This document shows positions 7,624-15,428 of a DNA stretch of 64,000 bases, one piece after another. The notes beneath the pieces are model-generated. The model did no database searches. It was not told the DNA's origin and saw nothing but the letters and a program-made list of their open reading frames with translations. The position numbers were made by a program, and so were the translations under genes. Positions within the stretch are counted from its first letter, which is position 1. Each line of letters begins with the position of its first letter. This DNA is from Saccharicrinis sp050589685. GTDB taxonomy: Bacteria > Bacteroidota > Bacteroidia > Bacteroidales > Marinilabiliaceae. Location: assembly GCF_050589685.1 (NCBI RefSeq), contig NZ_JBNGOS010000011.1, positions 1-64,000 of the forward strand. The letters run 5' to 3'.

Positions 7624-8214
7624 GCTGACTTATTTGCCTTTTTTAATGGAGGCGAATATTAAAAGCTGGTCATCCCGACTAAGTTGAACTCAATTTCGTT
7701 TACAAATTTGATGATGAAACTTAATCTCGGTCGGAGTCGCAAAAAACTCCCGGAATTTTCCGGATTGTATATTCAAACGCTATTATATTTCAAGGGCCGT
7801 TCAATTGTGAACGGCTTTTTTATTGGCAACTAATTCATATCCATTATATTAAATTACACTCCATTGCGCCGGGTCTCAATTTTAACATAAATAAGCAATC
7901 CCGTAAAATTACCTTGGGCGTTCCCCTCCACAATCCAATCCTTCCTAAACATATGTAATCGGGACAGGCTTTCTGCTATTACTCAACGCCCTTTCCTTGT
8001 CCTTCTTTAAAGATCAAAATTTTTCGTGAATAAATCCTTATAATCACCCGTTAAATTTTGGCGTGGGGTAGCCGCGCCAATCCTTAACGCAACACTCCAA
8101 CGCATGCATCATCCAGAGGCGTTATGTTAAAATAAAAGTAAGTACATACAAAATTTTACTTGACAATATCTCAATTTTTCGTATATTAATAAAGCCAAAA
8201 CAACACAATTTATT
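7624..8214. other. 591-bp intergenic region with several hairpins
   Basis: No ORF is supportable here. The first 200 bp form the presumed 3' UTR of the CoA-transferase gene. It contains an imperfect stem CCGAC-TAAGTT (7675-7685) with AACTTA (7718-7723) and GTCGG (7730-7734), a CCGGAA/TTCCGG repeat (7750-7763), and the terminator at 7796-7821. A second structured patch at 8050-8088 pairs GTTAA with TTAAC and TTGGCG with CGCCAA around the loop TGGGGTAGCCG. The rest shows nothing recognisable. Confidence 0.4.
7796..7821 (+). terminator. intrinsic terminator downstream of the CoA-transferase gene
   Basis: Perfect 8-bp stem GCCGTTCA / TGAACGGC with loop ATTG, followed by six T's. It ends any transcript coming from 6316, leaving a 3' UTR of about 170 nt. 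Confidence 0.85.
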
Positions 8215-8934
8215 ATGACTATTGAAAATCCTTACTTTTATAAGTATCAGGCCAACGATTACTTAAAATTCAGCAAACGTCTGTTTCCTATCCTGGAACA
8301 GCTCGACGTGGAAAAACTGGGGTTAGCAAAGCCCATGTCAACGGCTCAAAAAGCTTTCTACAAACTTCAGGACAACATCCTGTCAAAAAAACATGCGGCC
8401 TGCAATTCGGGATTAGTGAATTCCGATGCAATCCGGAGCGACGCAATAGCAGGTATTAAAAACTATTTATTAGCATGCCAGAAAAAAATAAATCCCGAAT
8501 GGAAAGTCAATGCACGATTATTAATCGAAGCTGTTAGAAAATACAATTGGCATTTAGAATTGGAAAGCAATGATCAAAAAACAATAAAAATCAGAAGTTT
8601 GTTAAAAGACATTCAGAATTTACCGCAATTAAGCGAGGCCGTCAAAACACTCAATATGAAGAAATGGATCGATGAATTATCCGAAGCTCAAAACAAATTC
8701 GAGGTCGCTTTACGAAACAGCATTGAGGACATTCCGTCGAATGAAAACTGTTCCTGTACCGAAATCAGAAATTCCTTTGAACTCATATTCAAATTTATCG
8801 ATCTTATGCAACTGATCCAACCCAACCCGGTATATTCCAGTGTCATTCACGATATCAACGCAGTAATATACGAATTTAACAGCGAAGTGCGTTCCAGAAA
8901 AACAAGTGACAATATACATGAAGCCATGTGGTAA
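8215..8934 (+). CDS. hypothetical helical protein (possibly DUF6261-like)
   Basis: 239 residues with no signal peptide or membrane segment; the composition suggests an all-helical cytoplasmic protein (long charged and Leu-rich stretches such as IKIRSLLKDIQNLPQLSEAV and FELIFKFIDLMQLIQ). The N-terminus NPYFYKYQANDYLKFSKRL and the overall layout are reminiscent of a Bacteroidetes-specific uncharacterised family (DUF6261-type), but this assignment is from memory and weak. One CSC motif occurs near residue 180. It is monocistronic, with about 590 bp upstream and a strong terminator 34 bp downstream. The function is unknown. Confidence 0.7.
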   Translation: MTIENPYFYKYQANDYLKFSKRLFPILEQLDVEKLGLAKPMSTAQKAFYKLQDNILSKKHAACNSGLVNSDAIRSDAIAGIKNYLLACQKKINPEWKVNARLLIEAVRKYNWHLELESNDQKTIKIRSLLKDIQNLPQLSEAVKTLNMKKWIDELSEAQNKFEVALRNSIEDIPSNENCSCTEIRNSFELIFKFIDLMQLIQPNPVYSSVIHDINAVIYEFNSEVRSRKTSDNIHEAMW

Positions 8935-8968
8935 GGAAATATGCATCAGCAATAATTGAACAGATAGC

Positions 8969-9006
8969 AAACACCCGGCTTTAACAAAACCGGGTGTTTC
9001 TTTTTT
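8969..9006 (+). terminator. intrinsic terminator after the hypothetical gene at 8215
   Basis: Perfect 10-bp stem AAACACCCGG / CCGGGTGTTT (8969-8978 with 8990-8999), an 11-nt loop and a T run. It separates the hypothetical gene from the YifB/ComM gene. Confidence 0.9.
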
Positions 9007-9056
9007 AAAATAGTTTATGTAAATTGAGTTGAAATTTCTAATCCTAACAATTTACT

Positions 9057-10598
9057 ATGCTAGTAAAAACATTTGGAGCAGCCGTAAGCGGAATAGATGC
9101 AGTAACCATTACCATTGAAGTCAATTTTTCGCAAGGGATCAAATTTTTTATGGTAGGATTACCCGATAGCGCTGTCAAAGAAAGCGAACAACGCATGCAG
9201 GCGGCCCTTAATGTATCCCACAACTATAAATGGCCCGGAAAAAAAATCGTCATCAATATGGCTCCGGCCGATATCCGCAAAGAAGGTTCGGCCTACGACC
9301 TGCCTTTGACCATGGGAATCCTGGCTGCCTCCAAACAAATATCCTCCGATAATTTATCACATTACATCATGATGGGGGAACTCTCCCTGGACGGAAGTCT
9401 TCAGCCTGTGAAAGGAGCATTACCCATTGCTGTCAGGGCCAAGGAAGAAGGGTTCAAAGGATTGATTCTACCCGTTCAAAACGCCAGAGAAGCGGCTGTG
9501 GTGAAAGGCCTAGAAGTTTATGGTGCCGCTAACATTACCGAGGTGGGTTCATTTTTAAACGGCGACATTGATATAGAACCAACCCAGGTAGATACAGAAA
9601 AAGAATTTTACGACCAACTGCTCCACGACGATATTGATTTTTTGGATGTTAAAGGACAGGAATCGGTCAAGCGCGCCTTGGAAATAGCCGCCGCCGGCGG
9701 GCACAACCTGCTGATGATTGGCCCGCCGGGTGCGGGAAAATCAATGATTGCGAAACGTCTTCCATCCATATTACCGCCATTAACGCTTGACGAAGCATTA
9801 GAAACAACCAAAATACATTCCGTTGCCGGGAAAATACAAAATAACACTGCCCTGCTGACACAGCGACCCTTTAGGAGCCCCCACCACACTATTAGCGATG
9901 TTGCCCTTGTTGGCGGTGGCAGTTTCCCCCAACCCGGAGAAATATCCCTGGCACATCATGGGGTGCTTTTCTTAGACGAACTTCCTGAATTTAAACGAAC
10001 CGTCCTGGAAGTAATGCGCCAACCTTTGGAAGATAGGATTATCAGTATCTCCAGGGCCAGGTTTAGTGTGGATTATCCAGCAAGTTTTATGCTTATCTCC
10101 AGCATGAACCCGTGTCCATGCGGTTACTATAATCACCCCGAAAAAAAATGTGTTTGCAGCCCAGGTGTCGTTCAGCGGTATCTGAGCCGAATTTCCGGGC
10201 CACTCCTGGACCGCATCGATCTGCAAATAGAAGTGGTACCCGTTCCATTTAAGGAGCTGAGCACGGCAGTTTCATCAGAAAAAAGCAGCGATATCAGGAA
10301 TAGGGTGATCAAAGCACGTAAGATTCAGGGTGAGCGGTACAAAGATTTCCGGAAAGTATTTTGCAACGCGCAAATGACCACAAAGCTGCAGCGCAAATAT
10401 GCTACGCCCACAGCGGATGGTATGGAAATCTTAAAAAATGCCATGGAAAAACTGGATTTGTCAGCCAGGGCGTACGACAGAATCCTAAAAGTAGGCCGCA
10501 CCATTGCCGATTTGGATGGGCAAGAACAGGTACAAGCCGACCATATTTCGGAAGCCGTGCAATACCGAAATTTAGATAAAGCAGGCTGGGTGGGGTAA
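9057..10598 (+). CDS. YifB/ComM family Mg-chelatase-like AAA ATPase
   Basis: 513 residues, full length for YifB/ComM. The N-terminal domain (about 1-170) is the Lon-protease-like ChlI domain. The AAA core has Walker A GPPGAGKSMIAKR from residue 222, the segment FRSPHHTISD, and a Walker B region HHGVLFLDELPEF. The C4-like insert MNPCPCGYYNHPEKKCVCSP is characteristic of the family. ComM is a hexameric branch-migration helicase that helps integrate DNA during natural transformation in Vibrio; in non-competent bacteria its role is unclear. ComF, another competence-associated family, occurs 12 kb away, but neither gene alone shows competence. It is probably monocistronic. Confidence 0.92.
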   Translation: MLVKTFGAAVSGIDAVTITIEVNFSQGIKFFMVGLPDSAVKESEQRMQAALNVSHNYKWPGKKIVINMAPADIRKEGSAYDLPLTMGILAASKQISSDNLSHYIMMGELSLDGSLQPVKGALPIAVRAKEEGFKGLILPVQNAREAAVVKGLEVYGAANITEVGSFLNGDIDIEPTQVDTEKEFYDQLLHDDIDFLDVKGQESVKRALEIAAAGGHNLLMIGPPGAGKSMIAKRLPSILPPLTLDEALETTKIHSVAGKIQNNTALLTQRPFRSPHHTISDVALVGGGSFPQPGEISLAHHGVLFLDELPEFKRTVLEVMRQPLEDRIISISRARFSVDYPASFMLISSMNPCPCGYYNHPEKKCVCSPGVVQRYLSRISGPLLDRIDLQIEVVPVPFKELSTAVSSEKSSDIRNRVIKARKIQGERYKDFRKVFCNAQMTTKLQRKYATPTADGMEILKNAMEKLDLSARAYDRILKVGRTIADLDGQEQVQADHISEAVQYRNLDKAGWVG

Positions 10599-10690
10599 AC
10601 AAATTAACGGTTTATCAGTTAAAATGGTAGATATGCATTTAATTTACGATTAAAATTCATGAATTGTGCTGTAGATGTTGATTACTTACC

Positions 10691-10698
10691 TATTTTTG
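10691..10698 (+). promoter_or_regulatory. -7 promoter box of the pyrophosphatase gene
   Basis: TATTTTTG fits TAnnTTTG and lies 42 bp before the ATG at 10740. No convincing -33 element was found at 18-21 bp spacing. Confidence 0.5.
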
Positions 10699-10739
10699 CA
10701 GCCACCTTTAAAACCTGAATAATAACATACATTTATAAT

Positions 10740-11426
10740 ATGGCAGATGAGTTTACAACCAACAGCTTGATGGACCCTATTGGTCGGTTAATGGGATTGC
10801 GATATAAATCGCATCCATGGCACGGCATAAACATAGGTGCAGAAGCGCCTGAAATAGTAACTACCTTTATCGAAGTTGTTCCTACCGATACCATCAAATA
10901 CGAAATTGACAAGGAAACCGGCTATTTAAAAATCGATCGCCCTCAGAAGTATTCCAACGTGGTTCCCGCTCTTTACGGTTTTATTCCTCAAACATTTTGC
11001 GGGCCAAGAATCGGAAAGTTTTGTGCAGAGAAATCCGGCAGGGACGAAATACAGGGAGATGGTGATCCATTGGATATTTGTGTCCTAACCGAAAAGGAAG
11101 TGCCTCATGGGGATATTATTGCCCATGTAAGGCCAATCGGAGGTTTCAGAATGATTGACGGCAACCAGGCCGACGATAAAATTATTGCCGTACTTAAGGG
11201 CGATATCGTATACGGTAACATGAAAGATATCACCGAACTACCCGAATTGGTTGTTAACCGTCTTAAACATTACTTTTTAACATACAAGGACATGCCAGGC
11301 TTAGATGCAGATTGTGAGATAACCCACATCTATAATGCGGAAGAAGCTAAAGAAGTCATTAAATTATCCGCTCTTGATTACGATTCAAGGTTCGATAACT
11401 TAAGGAACGCTCTTTCAAAATACTAA
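10740..11426 (+). CDS. ppa: inorganic pyrophosphatase, family I
   Basis: 228 residues. The family I active site is visible: KYEIDKETGYLKIDR (substrate Lys, Glu and Arg), then GDGDPLDICVLTE with the metal-binding aspartates (about 116-128), and the third metal site ADDKIIAVLKGD. It hydrolyses PPi to two phosphates in the cytoplasm and drives biosynthetic reactions forward. At 228 residues it is longer than the E. coli enzyme (176), with an extra N-terminal stretch (about 45 residues, including PWHGINIGAEAPEIV) and some insertions, as in the Bacteroidetes/eukaryote-like subgroup. It has its own -7 box and looks monocistronic. Confidence 0.93.
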   Translation: MADEFTTNSLMDPIGRLMGLRYKSHPWHGINIGAEAPEIVTTFIEVVPTDTIKYEIDKETGYLKIDRPQKYSNVVPALYGFIPQTFCGPRIGKFCAEKSGRDEIQGDGDPLDICVLTEKEVPHGDIIAHVRPIGGFRMIDGNQADDKIIAVLKGDIVYGNMKDITELPELVVNRLKHYFLTYKDMPGLDADCEITHIYNAEEAKEVIKLSALDYDSRFDNLRNALSKY

Positions 11427-11636
11427 CAGCACAACATCTTATTCTTTAAGCATGTGCTTTACAGGGATGTGCTTAAAGATGTTCTTCCATTTCCAAATTG
11501 TTTTTGCTGCCATTAGGATCAACCACCTCTTCCCCCATTAAACATGCAGGTTTTTTTCAGCCAATAAAATTACCTCGGCTCTTTACTTTGTTTTAATAAT
11601 TCCTTATCTTATATACCACTGAAAAATTGAAAAAAG

Positions 11637-11642
11637 GAGGAA
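11637..11642 (+). promoter_or_regulatory. strong Shine-Dalgarno sequence
   Basis: A full GGAGGA/AGGAGG-type ribosome-binding site inside AAAAAAGGAGGAAATT lies about 8 bp upstream of the ATG at 11649. Other genes in this window lack such a site, as is normal in Bacteroidota, so this one stands out. It fixes the start of the YbaK-type gene. Confidence 0.75.
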
Positions 11643-11648
11643 ATTATT

Positions 11649-12122
11649 ATGCCACTATCACGACTGGAATCATTTTTAAGAAATGCGGATGTTTCTTTTA
11701 ATAAAATTGTTCATCACAAAACGTATACAGCCCAACGAACAGCGGCCGATGCGCACATTTCAGGCAAGGAAATTGCCAAAACAGTTATCATGAAACTGGA
11801 TGGTCAAATGTGCATGGTTGTGTTACCCGGCGATATGCAAATCGATTTTAACCTGTTAAAAGAAGCAACCGGGGCTAAAGAAATTCGGTTGGCCACCGAA
11901 ATAGAGTTCAAGGATCTTTTCGAGAATTGCGAAGTGGGTGCTATGCCGCCGTTTGGTAATTTGTACGATATGCCTGTTTATGTTGCCGAATCATTGTCCA
12001 AAGATGTTTTCATAGCCTTTAATGCCGGCTCTCACAGCCTTTTGATACAAATGAAGTATGCTGATTTTGAGAGACTGGTTCAGCCAACCATCATGAAAAT
12101 AGCCTATCATACCAGCTATTGA
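11649..12122 (+). CDS. YbaK/EbsC-type aminoacyl-tRNA deacylase domain protein
   Basis: 157 residues forming one YbaK/ProRS-INS editing domain. Typical motifs are the substrate-pocket Lys in GKEIAKTVIMKLDG (about 39-52), the GAMPPFG turn (about 98-104), and FNAGSHSLLIQM (about 124-135), which carries the conserved GxxxH-type segment. These free-standing domains hydrolyse mischarged tRNAs such as Cys- or Ala-tRNAPro; the specificity here is unknown. The gene follows a GGAGG ribosome-binding site, unusual for this genome, and ends before a terminator at 12194. It is flanked by unrelated genes, so its expression is probably independent. Confidence 0.85.
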   Translation: MPLSRLESFLRNADVSFNKIVHHKTYTAQRTAADAHISGKEIAKTVIMKLDGQMCMVVLPGDMQIDFNLLKEATGAKEIRLATEIEFKDLFENCEVGAMPPFGNLYDMPVYVAESLSKDVFIAFNAGSHSLLIQMKYADFERLVQPTIMKIAYHTSY

Positions 12123-12193
12123 AAAACTGCCCATAGTAGTGCTGTTAACTCTTTAGTTCTGGTTTGCTCATAAATTGTCGTATTTAAGTAAAT

Positions 12194-12224
12194 AATGTCC
12201 ATCTCTGTTAGGTGGGCATTTTTT
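12194..12224 (+). terminator. intrinsic terminator after the YbaK-type gene
   Basis: AATGTCCAT pairs with GTGGGCATT (9 bp including G-U pairs) around a 9-nt loop and is followed by a T run. It lies 72 bp after the stop at 12122. Confidence 0.75.
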
Positions 12225-12535
12225 ATGTGAAATCCCTAGCTCGGGCAAGTCAAAAGAGACAAAATATGAATTGTAAGGTGCTAAAATTAAAAAAGCTGTT
12301 CCAACGTTTTGGTAACAGCTCTTTTGCACTAGCAAAATCGAAAAGGGTAAAAAATAGTAGTTATTTTTTAAATATCATTCTCATCATGTCCCGGTTATAT
12401 CCAAAAAAATACAACCGTTCAACAAAAACCAACCAAGTATGTTTGCCTGATTGCGATACAAACCAACAAAACTTGGAAGCATTCTACAAATAAATGGTAC
12501 AATACCCACTCAATCGGGCTTAAAATGGATATTAA

Positions 12536-12575
12536 GGGGTGAAAAACGCATATACGGGATGAAAAACGTATATCA
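12536..12575 (+). promoter_or_regulatory. 20-bp tandem direct repeats, candidate LytTR operator
   Basis: Two adjacent copies with exactly 20-bp period: GGGGTGAAAAACGCATATAC and GGGATGAAAAACGTATATCA. They share GGGNTGAAAAACGNATAT and lie about 80-120 bp upstream of the LytTR gene. LytTR-domain proteins usually bind pairs of direct repeats about two helical turns apart, so these are good candidates for an autoregulatory operator. The link is inferred. Confidence 0.55.
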
Positions 12576-12653
12576 GGAAGCGTGTTAATTTTTTAATTAA
12601 ATTAAACATGATATTATTTCAAGATTTTGATTTTATAAGTACTTTCGTGAGAA

Positions 12654-13511
12654 ATGGATTTAAACCAAAAAATACCGGCTTATTTAATATCAAAAAAGAA
12701 TATTGTCAGATTAATTCTTTTTACCGCAGGTTTTGCCCTGTTGTTTATCAATCTATATTCCCCCTTTGATGTTAGAAATTGGTTTGGGCTTCAATTAAAG
12801 TCCCAGGAGCTCCTGTTTTATTCGAGCTTGATCATCCTAACCGGTGTACTGGTGGCAGTAATTTCCCGGGTGATCCTTTATCAATACAATAAAAAAGAAA
12901 TACGAACCAAGCTTTGGGCATTTCTCTTGGTTATTGGGCTAGAAGTTATTTCGATGTCGTTGTTTTACACAATTTACGAATCGGCATTTATTAAAAACGA
13001 CAATCGGAGTTTCATTGAGGTTTTTAATGCTTCGCTGCAAAATACGGCCCTGGTACTTTTGTTGCCCTATGCGGTATTATGGCTATATTTTTCCTGGCAA
13101 GATAAGAACCATAAGATAAAAGAGCTTACGGAATCGGAAGAATCGCCTATGGTTGATAAAAAAAGAATGGTTCCCTTTAAGGATGAAAAAGGAACCATGC
13201 GCATTTCGTTGATACTGGACGATATTCTTTATCTAAAAAGCACGGACAATTACGTATCAATATACTATAAAGGCAAAACCACTGTCTCAAAATTCTTGCT
13301 TCGCAACACGATAAAAAATTTGGAAAATCAAATAAAGGACCTACCGATTACACGTTGCCATCGATCCTACATGGTAAACTTCGAAAAGATTAAGCTTGTC
13401 CGCAGGGACAGAGACAAACACGTGCTTGAAATGGATACAGACCCGCCGATAGAGGTACCTCTTTCGAAAACATATATGAACGAAATTTTCCAGTTATTTG
13501 GCAATTATTAA
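12654..13511 (+). CDS. membrane-anchored LytTR family transcriptional regulator
   Basis: 285 residues. The N-terminal half carries four predicted membrane helices (about 20-38, 50-72, 84-108, 126-150), followed by a charged linker (HKIKELTESEESP). The C-terminal LytTR DNA-binding domain (about 175-285) contains DDILYLKSTDNYVSIYYKG, the HRSYMVNFEKI segment and VPLSKTYMNEIFQLF. There is no receiver domain and no kinase next to it, so it is not a classical two-component regulator; the membrane domain may sense a signal directly. Tandem 20-bp repeats upstream may be its own operator. The 3' end overlaps the convergent DUF4395 gene by 4 bp (13508-13511). Confidence 0.87.
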   Translation: MDLNQKIPAYLISKKNIVRLILFTAGFALLFINLYSPFDVRNWFGLQLKSQELLFYSSLIILTGVLVAVISRVILYQYNKKEIRTKLWAFLLVIGLEVISMSLFYTIYESAFIKNDNRSFIEVFNASLQNTALVLLLPYAVLWLYFSWQDKNHKIKELTESEESPMVDKKRMVPFKDEKGTMRISLILDDILYLKSTDNYVSIYYKGKTTVSKFLLRNTIKNLENQIKDLPITRCHRSYMVNFEKIKLVRRDRDKHVLEMDTDPPIEVPLSKTYMNEIFQLFGNY

Positions 13512-13945
13512 CGGGTATAAGGCTTTACAAACCAGCTAAATACAATGCAGCCCACACAAAAATTAGCCACACATTCCAATGTGGCAAACACTATTAGCAA
13601 AATTGCCAAAGAATTGGACACCATTTGAAAGCCTGCCAAATTCAGCACCAATATTAAAACGGTAAAAACAAGCCCCAAACGGGCAGCGAACACTTTCGGC
13701 GCTTTGTCAGTTTTTCTTCCGTTATTCAAGTAACTAGTATTCACTACCCTGGCAATGCCGGCCAACAAACTATATTTCCCGTTTCCAAAGGCTCTTACAT
13801 AAAAATCAACCACTAATAAAGTGGGGATCACCCACAATCCACTTATTACATATAATATAGATAGGATTACGACAAAAAATCCGATAACCCTTGGGATATT
13901 TTCGTCAATACGCTCTGTTGACAAAGGACATACAATATTTTTCAT
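13508..13945 (-). CDS. DUF4395 family membrane protein
   Basis: 145 residues. The N-terminus CPLSTERIDENIPRV is the family-typical region with a conserved Cys. Two hydrophobic pairs of helices follow (about 20-45 and 90-135), and the last helix contains NFCVGCIVF, whose CxxC-like cysteines are typical of DUF4395. It is an inner-membrane protein of unknown function; the cysteines suggest redox or metal chemistry, but that is a guess. It converges on the LytTR gene with a 4-bp overlap of stops. It is divergent from the zinc-uptake operon, with about 95 bp between its ATG and the operator palindrome, which might connect it to zinc control. Confidence 0.8.
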   Translation of the reverse strand: MKNIVCPLSTERIDENIPRVIGFFVVILSILYVISGLWVIPTLLVVDFYVRAFGNGKYSLLAGIARVVNTSYLNNGRKTDKAPKVFAARLGLVFTVLILVLNLAGFQMVSNSLAILLIVFATLECVANFCVGCIVFSWFVKPYTR

Positions 13946-14038
13946 ATCTTTTTATTCTTTCTATTTAGGGAATAAACCCGTAACAAAACGGAATGTTCTG
14001 CCTTAACTACATATTTTTCCTATCTTTTTTATATTTAT

Positions 14039-14071
14039 TATATCAAATGCAACAGTGTTGCATTTGATATA
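14039..14071. promoter_or_regulatory. 33-bp perfect palindrome, candidate zinc-responsive Fur-family operator
   Basis: Perfect inverted repeat with 16-bp arms around a single central G at 14055; the core is TGCAACAGTGTTGCA. It lies 44 bp before the Fur-family ATG and covers the likely -33 element. Metal regulators of the Fur family bind such palindromes. Because the first gene encodes one and the next three encode a zinc transporter, an autoregulated zinc operator is the best reading. Binding itself is inferred. Confidence 0.75.
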
Positions 14072-14086
14072 TTATTATTATATTTG
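14058..14086 (+). promoter_or_regulatory. promoter of the zinc-uptake operon
   Basis: A -33 TTG (14058-14060) inside the right arm of the palindrome and a -7 TATATTTG (14079-14086) are separated by 18 bp, matching the Bacteroidetes pattern. A repressor bound to the palindrome would block it. Confidence 0.6.
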
Positions 14087-14114
14087 CCATACAGATCAAC
14101 CATTATATCAGTCA

Positions 14115-14537
14115 ATGAATACTACGGATATACTAAAACAAAAAGGACTTAAAATAACGCAACAAAGACTTGAATTGCTTGAGGCATTGGGGGAGGCCAG
14201 TCATCCTTTAAACCAAAAGGATATTGAAAATGCTCTTTCCGAACAAACAGACAGAGTTACCCTTTATCGGAATCTCAAATCGCTTGTTGGCAACGAAATC
14301 ATACATAAAATTGAGGTGAACGGTTCGGTAACATCGTATAGTATTAACCGAAAAATTTTTAACGAAGAATATAATGCCGAACACCTACACTTTCATTGCA
14401 ATATATGCAACCGGGTAACATGTATGCCGCAATGTGAGATTGCGAAATACGATTTACCAGCTGGTTTTATTCAACAAAGCAGTAAACTGATTGTTAATGG
14501 CATCTGCAACCTTTGCAACCTTAAAAACCAAAAGTAA
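14115..14537 (+). CDS. Fur family transcriptional regulator (Zur-like by context)
   Basis: 140 residues; the ATG at 14115 (MNTTDILKQKGLKITQQRLE) is preferred because a GTG at 14055 lies inside the palindrome and upstream of the promoter box. The winged helix (about 1-80) includes TQQRLELLEALGEASHPLNQ and RVTLYRNLKSL. The C-terminal domain holds HLHFHCNICNRVTC and a final GICNLCNLK, giving two CxxC pairs (a structural zinc site) and a His-rich regulatory site. Its location as first gene of a znuACB operon makes zinc the likely ligand. The stop is 4 bp before the znuA ATG, so translation is probably coupled. Autoregulation through the upstream palindrome is inferred. Confidence 0.88.
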   Translation: MNTTDILKQKGLKITQQRLELLEALGEASHPLNQKDIENALSEQTDRVTLYRNLKSLVGNEIIHKIEVNGSVTSYSINRKIFNEEYNAEHLHFHCNICNRVTCMPQCEIAKYDLPAGFIQQSSKLIVNGICNLCNLKNQK

Positions 14538-14541
14538 ATAT

Positions 14542-15426
14542 ATGAAATACTATTCAAGAACAATTGTTAATGCTGCGGTTATTACACTCATCATTTTTTG
14601 TATAGCCAGCTGCCAATCAAAACCAATCTCTAAAAATAACATTAGTGTAAGTATCTTACCTCAAAAATATTTAGTGGAGCAATTGTTGGGAGACTCTACT
14701 CCTGTTAATGTAATGATACCCAAAGGAGCAAGTCCTGCGACCTATTCCCCCAGTCCGTCACAAATTAAAAACCTAAGCCAGTCGTTGCTATATTTAAAAA
14801 TAGGGCATATAGGTTTTGAGCAAGCATGGACCAAAAGAATTGCCGAAATAAACCCGGATTTAAAAATAGAAGATACCTCAAAGGGTATTGCATTAATCAG
14901 GGACGAGGATCACGTGCACGGCGATCACATCCATAAAGGAGGCATAGATCCACATATCTGGACATCGCCAAAAACAATGATGATAGTATTAAAAAATACC
15001 GAGGAAGCATTATCAAAGGCTTTTCCTCATAAAAAAGAGCTTATTATTAGCAATAGCAAAAAACTAAAAAGGCAGATAAGTGATTTAGACAATACCTTTT
15101 TCCAGACCTGCGATTCTTTTAAAAACAGTAAGTTTTATATCTTTCATCCTGCCTACACCTATTTGGCGCGGGATTATGGCCTGGAGCAAATCTCAGTTGA
15201 ACACAAAGGCAAGGAACCGAGTGCGCAGTGGATAAAAAAACTAATAGATGATGGAAGGGAGCAGAACATCAAGGCTATCTTTGTTCAAGAGGAATTCGAC
15301 AAACGGAATGCGGAGGTTATTTCATCTGAGCTTAACATTCCAATAATTCAGGTCAATCCGCTATCCGAAGATTGGTTTGTTGAAATGAACCACCTTTTAA
15401 GCAAGTTAGAAAAAACACTTCGATAA
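14542..15426 (+). CDS. znuA: zinc ABC transporter substrate-binding lipoprotein ZnuA
   Basis: 294 residues from the ATG at 14542, four bases after the regulator's stop; the longer frame from 14491 would overlap that gene. The N-terminus is a lipoprotein signal: hydrophobic run to LIIFCIASCQS, with the acylated Cys. The family is cluster A-I (ZnuA/TroA). A His-rich loop, DEDHVHGDHIHKGG, precedes DPHIWTSPK, and the later FHPAYTYLARDYGL and SVEHKGKEPS segments contribute metal ligands. It captures Zn(II) (possibly Mn(II)) in the periplasm and hands it to ZnuB. The His-rich loop favours zinc. It is the second gene of the operon; znuC starts 2 bp after its stop. Confidence 0.92.
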   Translation: MKYYSRTIVNAAVITLIIFCIASCQSKPISKNNISVSILPQKYLVEQLLGDSTPVNVMIPKGASPATYSPSPSQIKNLSQSLLYLKIGHIGFEQAWTKRIAEINPDLKIEDTSKGIALIRDEDHVHGDHIHKGGIDPHIWTSPKTMMIVLKNTEEALSKAFPHKKELIISNSKKLKRQISDLDNTFFQTCDSFKNSKFYIFHPAYTYLARDYGLEQISVEHKGKEPSAQWIKKLIDDGREQNIKAIFVQEEFDKRNAEVISSELNIPIIQVNPLSEDWFVEMNHLLSKLEKTLR

Positions 15427-15428
15427 AC

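Larger units (their letters stand above)
12123..12653. other. 531-bp intergenic region: terminators and 20-bp direct repeats
   Basis: It contains the terminator at 12194-12224, a second hairpin at about 12291-12327 (AGCTGTTCC with GGTAACAGCT, flanked by A's and T's), and two exact-period 20-bp direct repeats at 12536-12575 upstream of the LytTR gene. A 93-codon ORF starting with GTG inside the first terminator (12212-12493) is considered spurious. Confidence 0.5.

Noticed and set aside
12212..12493. 93-codon ORF on the plus strand
   Set aside because: It begins with GTG inside the terminator hairpin after the YbaK-type gene, runs through a second hairpin, has no promoter or ribosome-binding site and no recognisable protein features.
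14055..14117. Extended start for the Fur-family regulator
   Set aside because: The extra residues would be encoded by the palindrome and the promoter box, so transcription could not include them.
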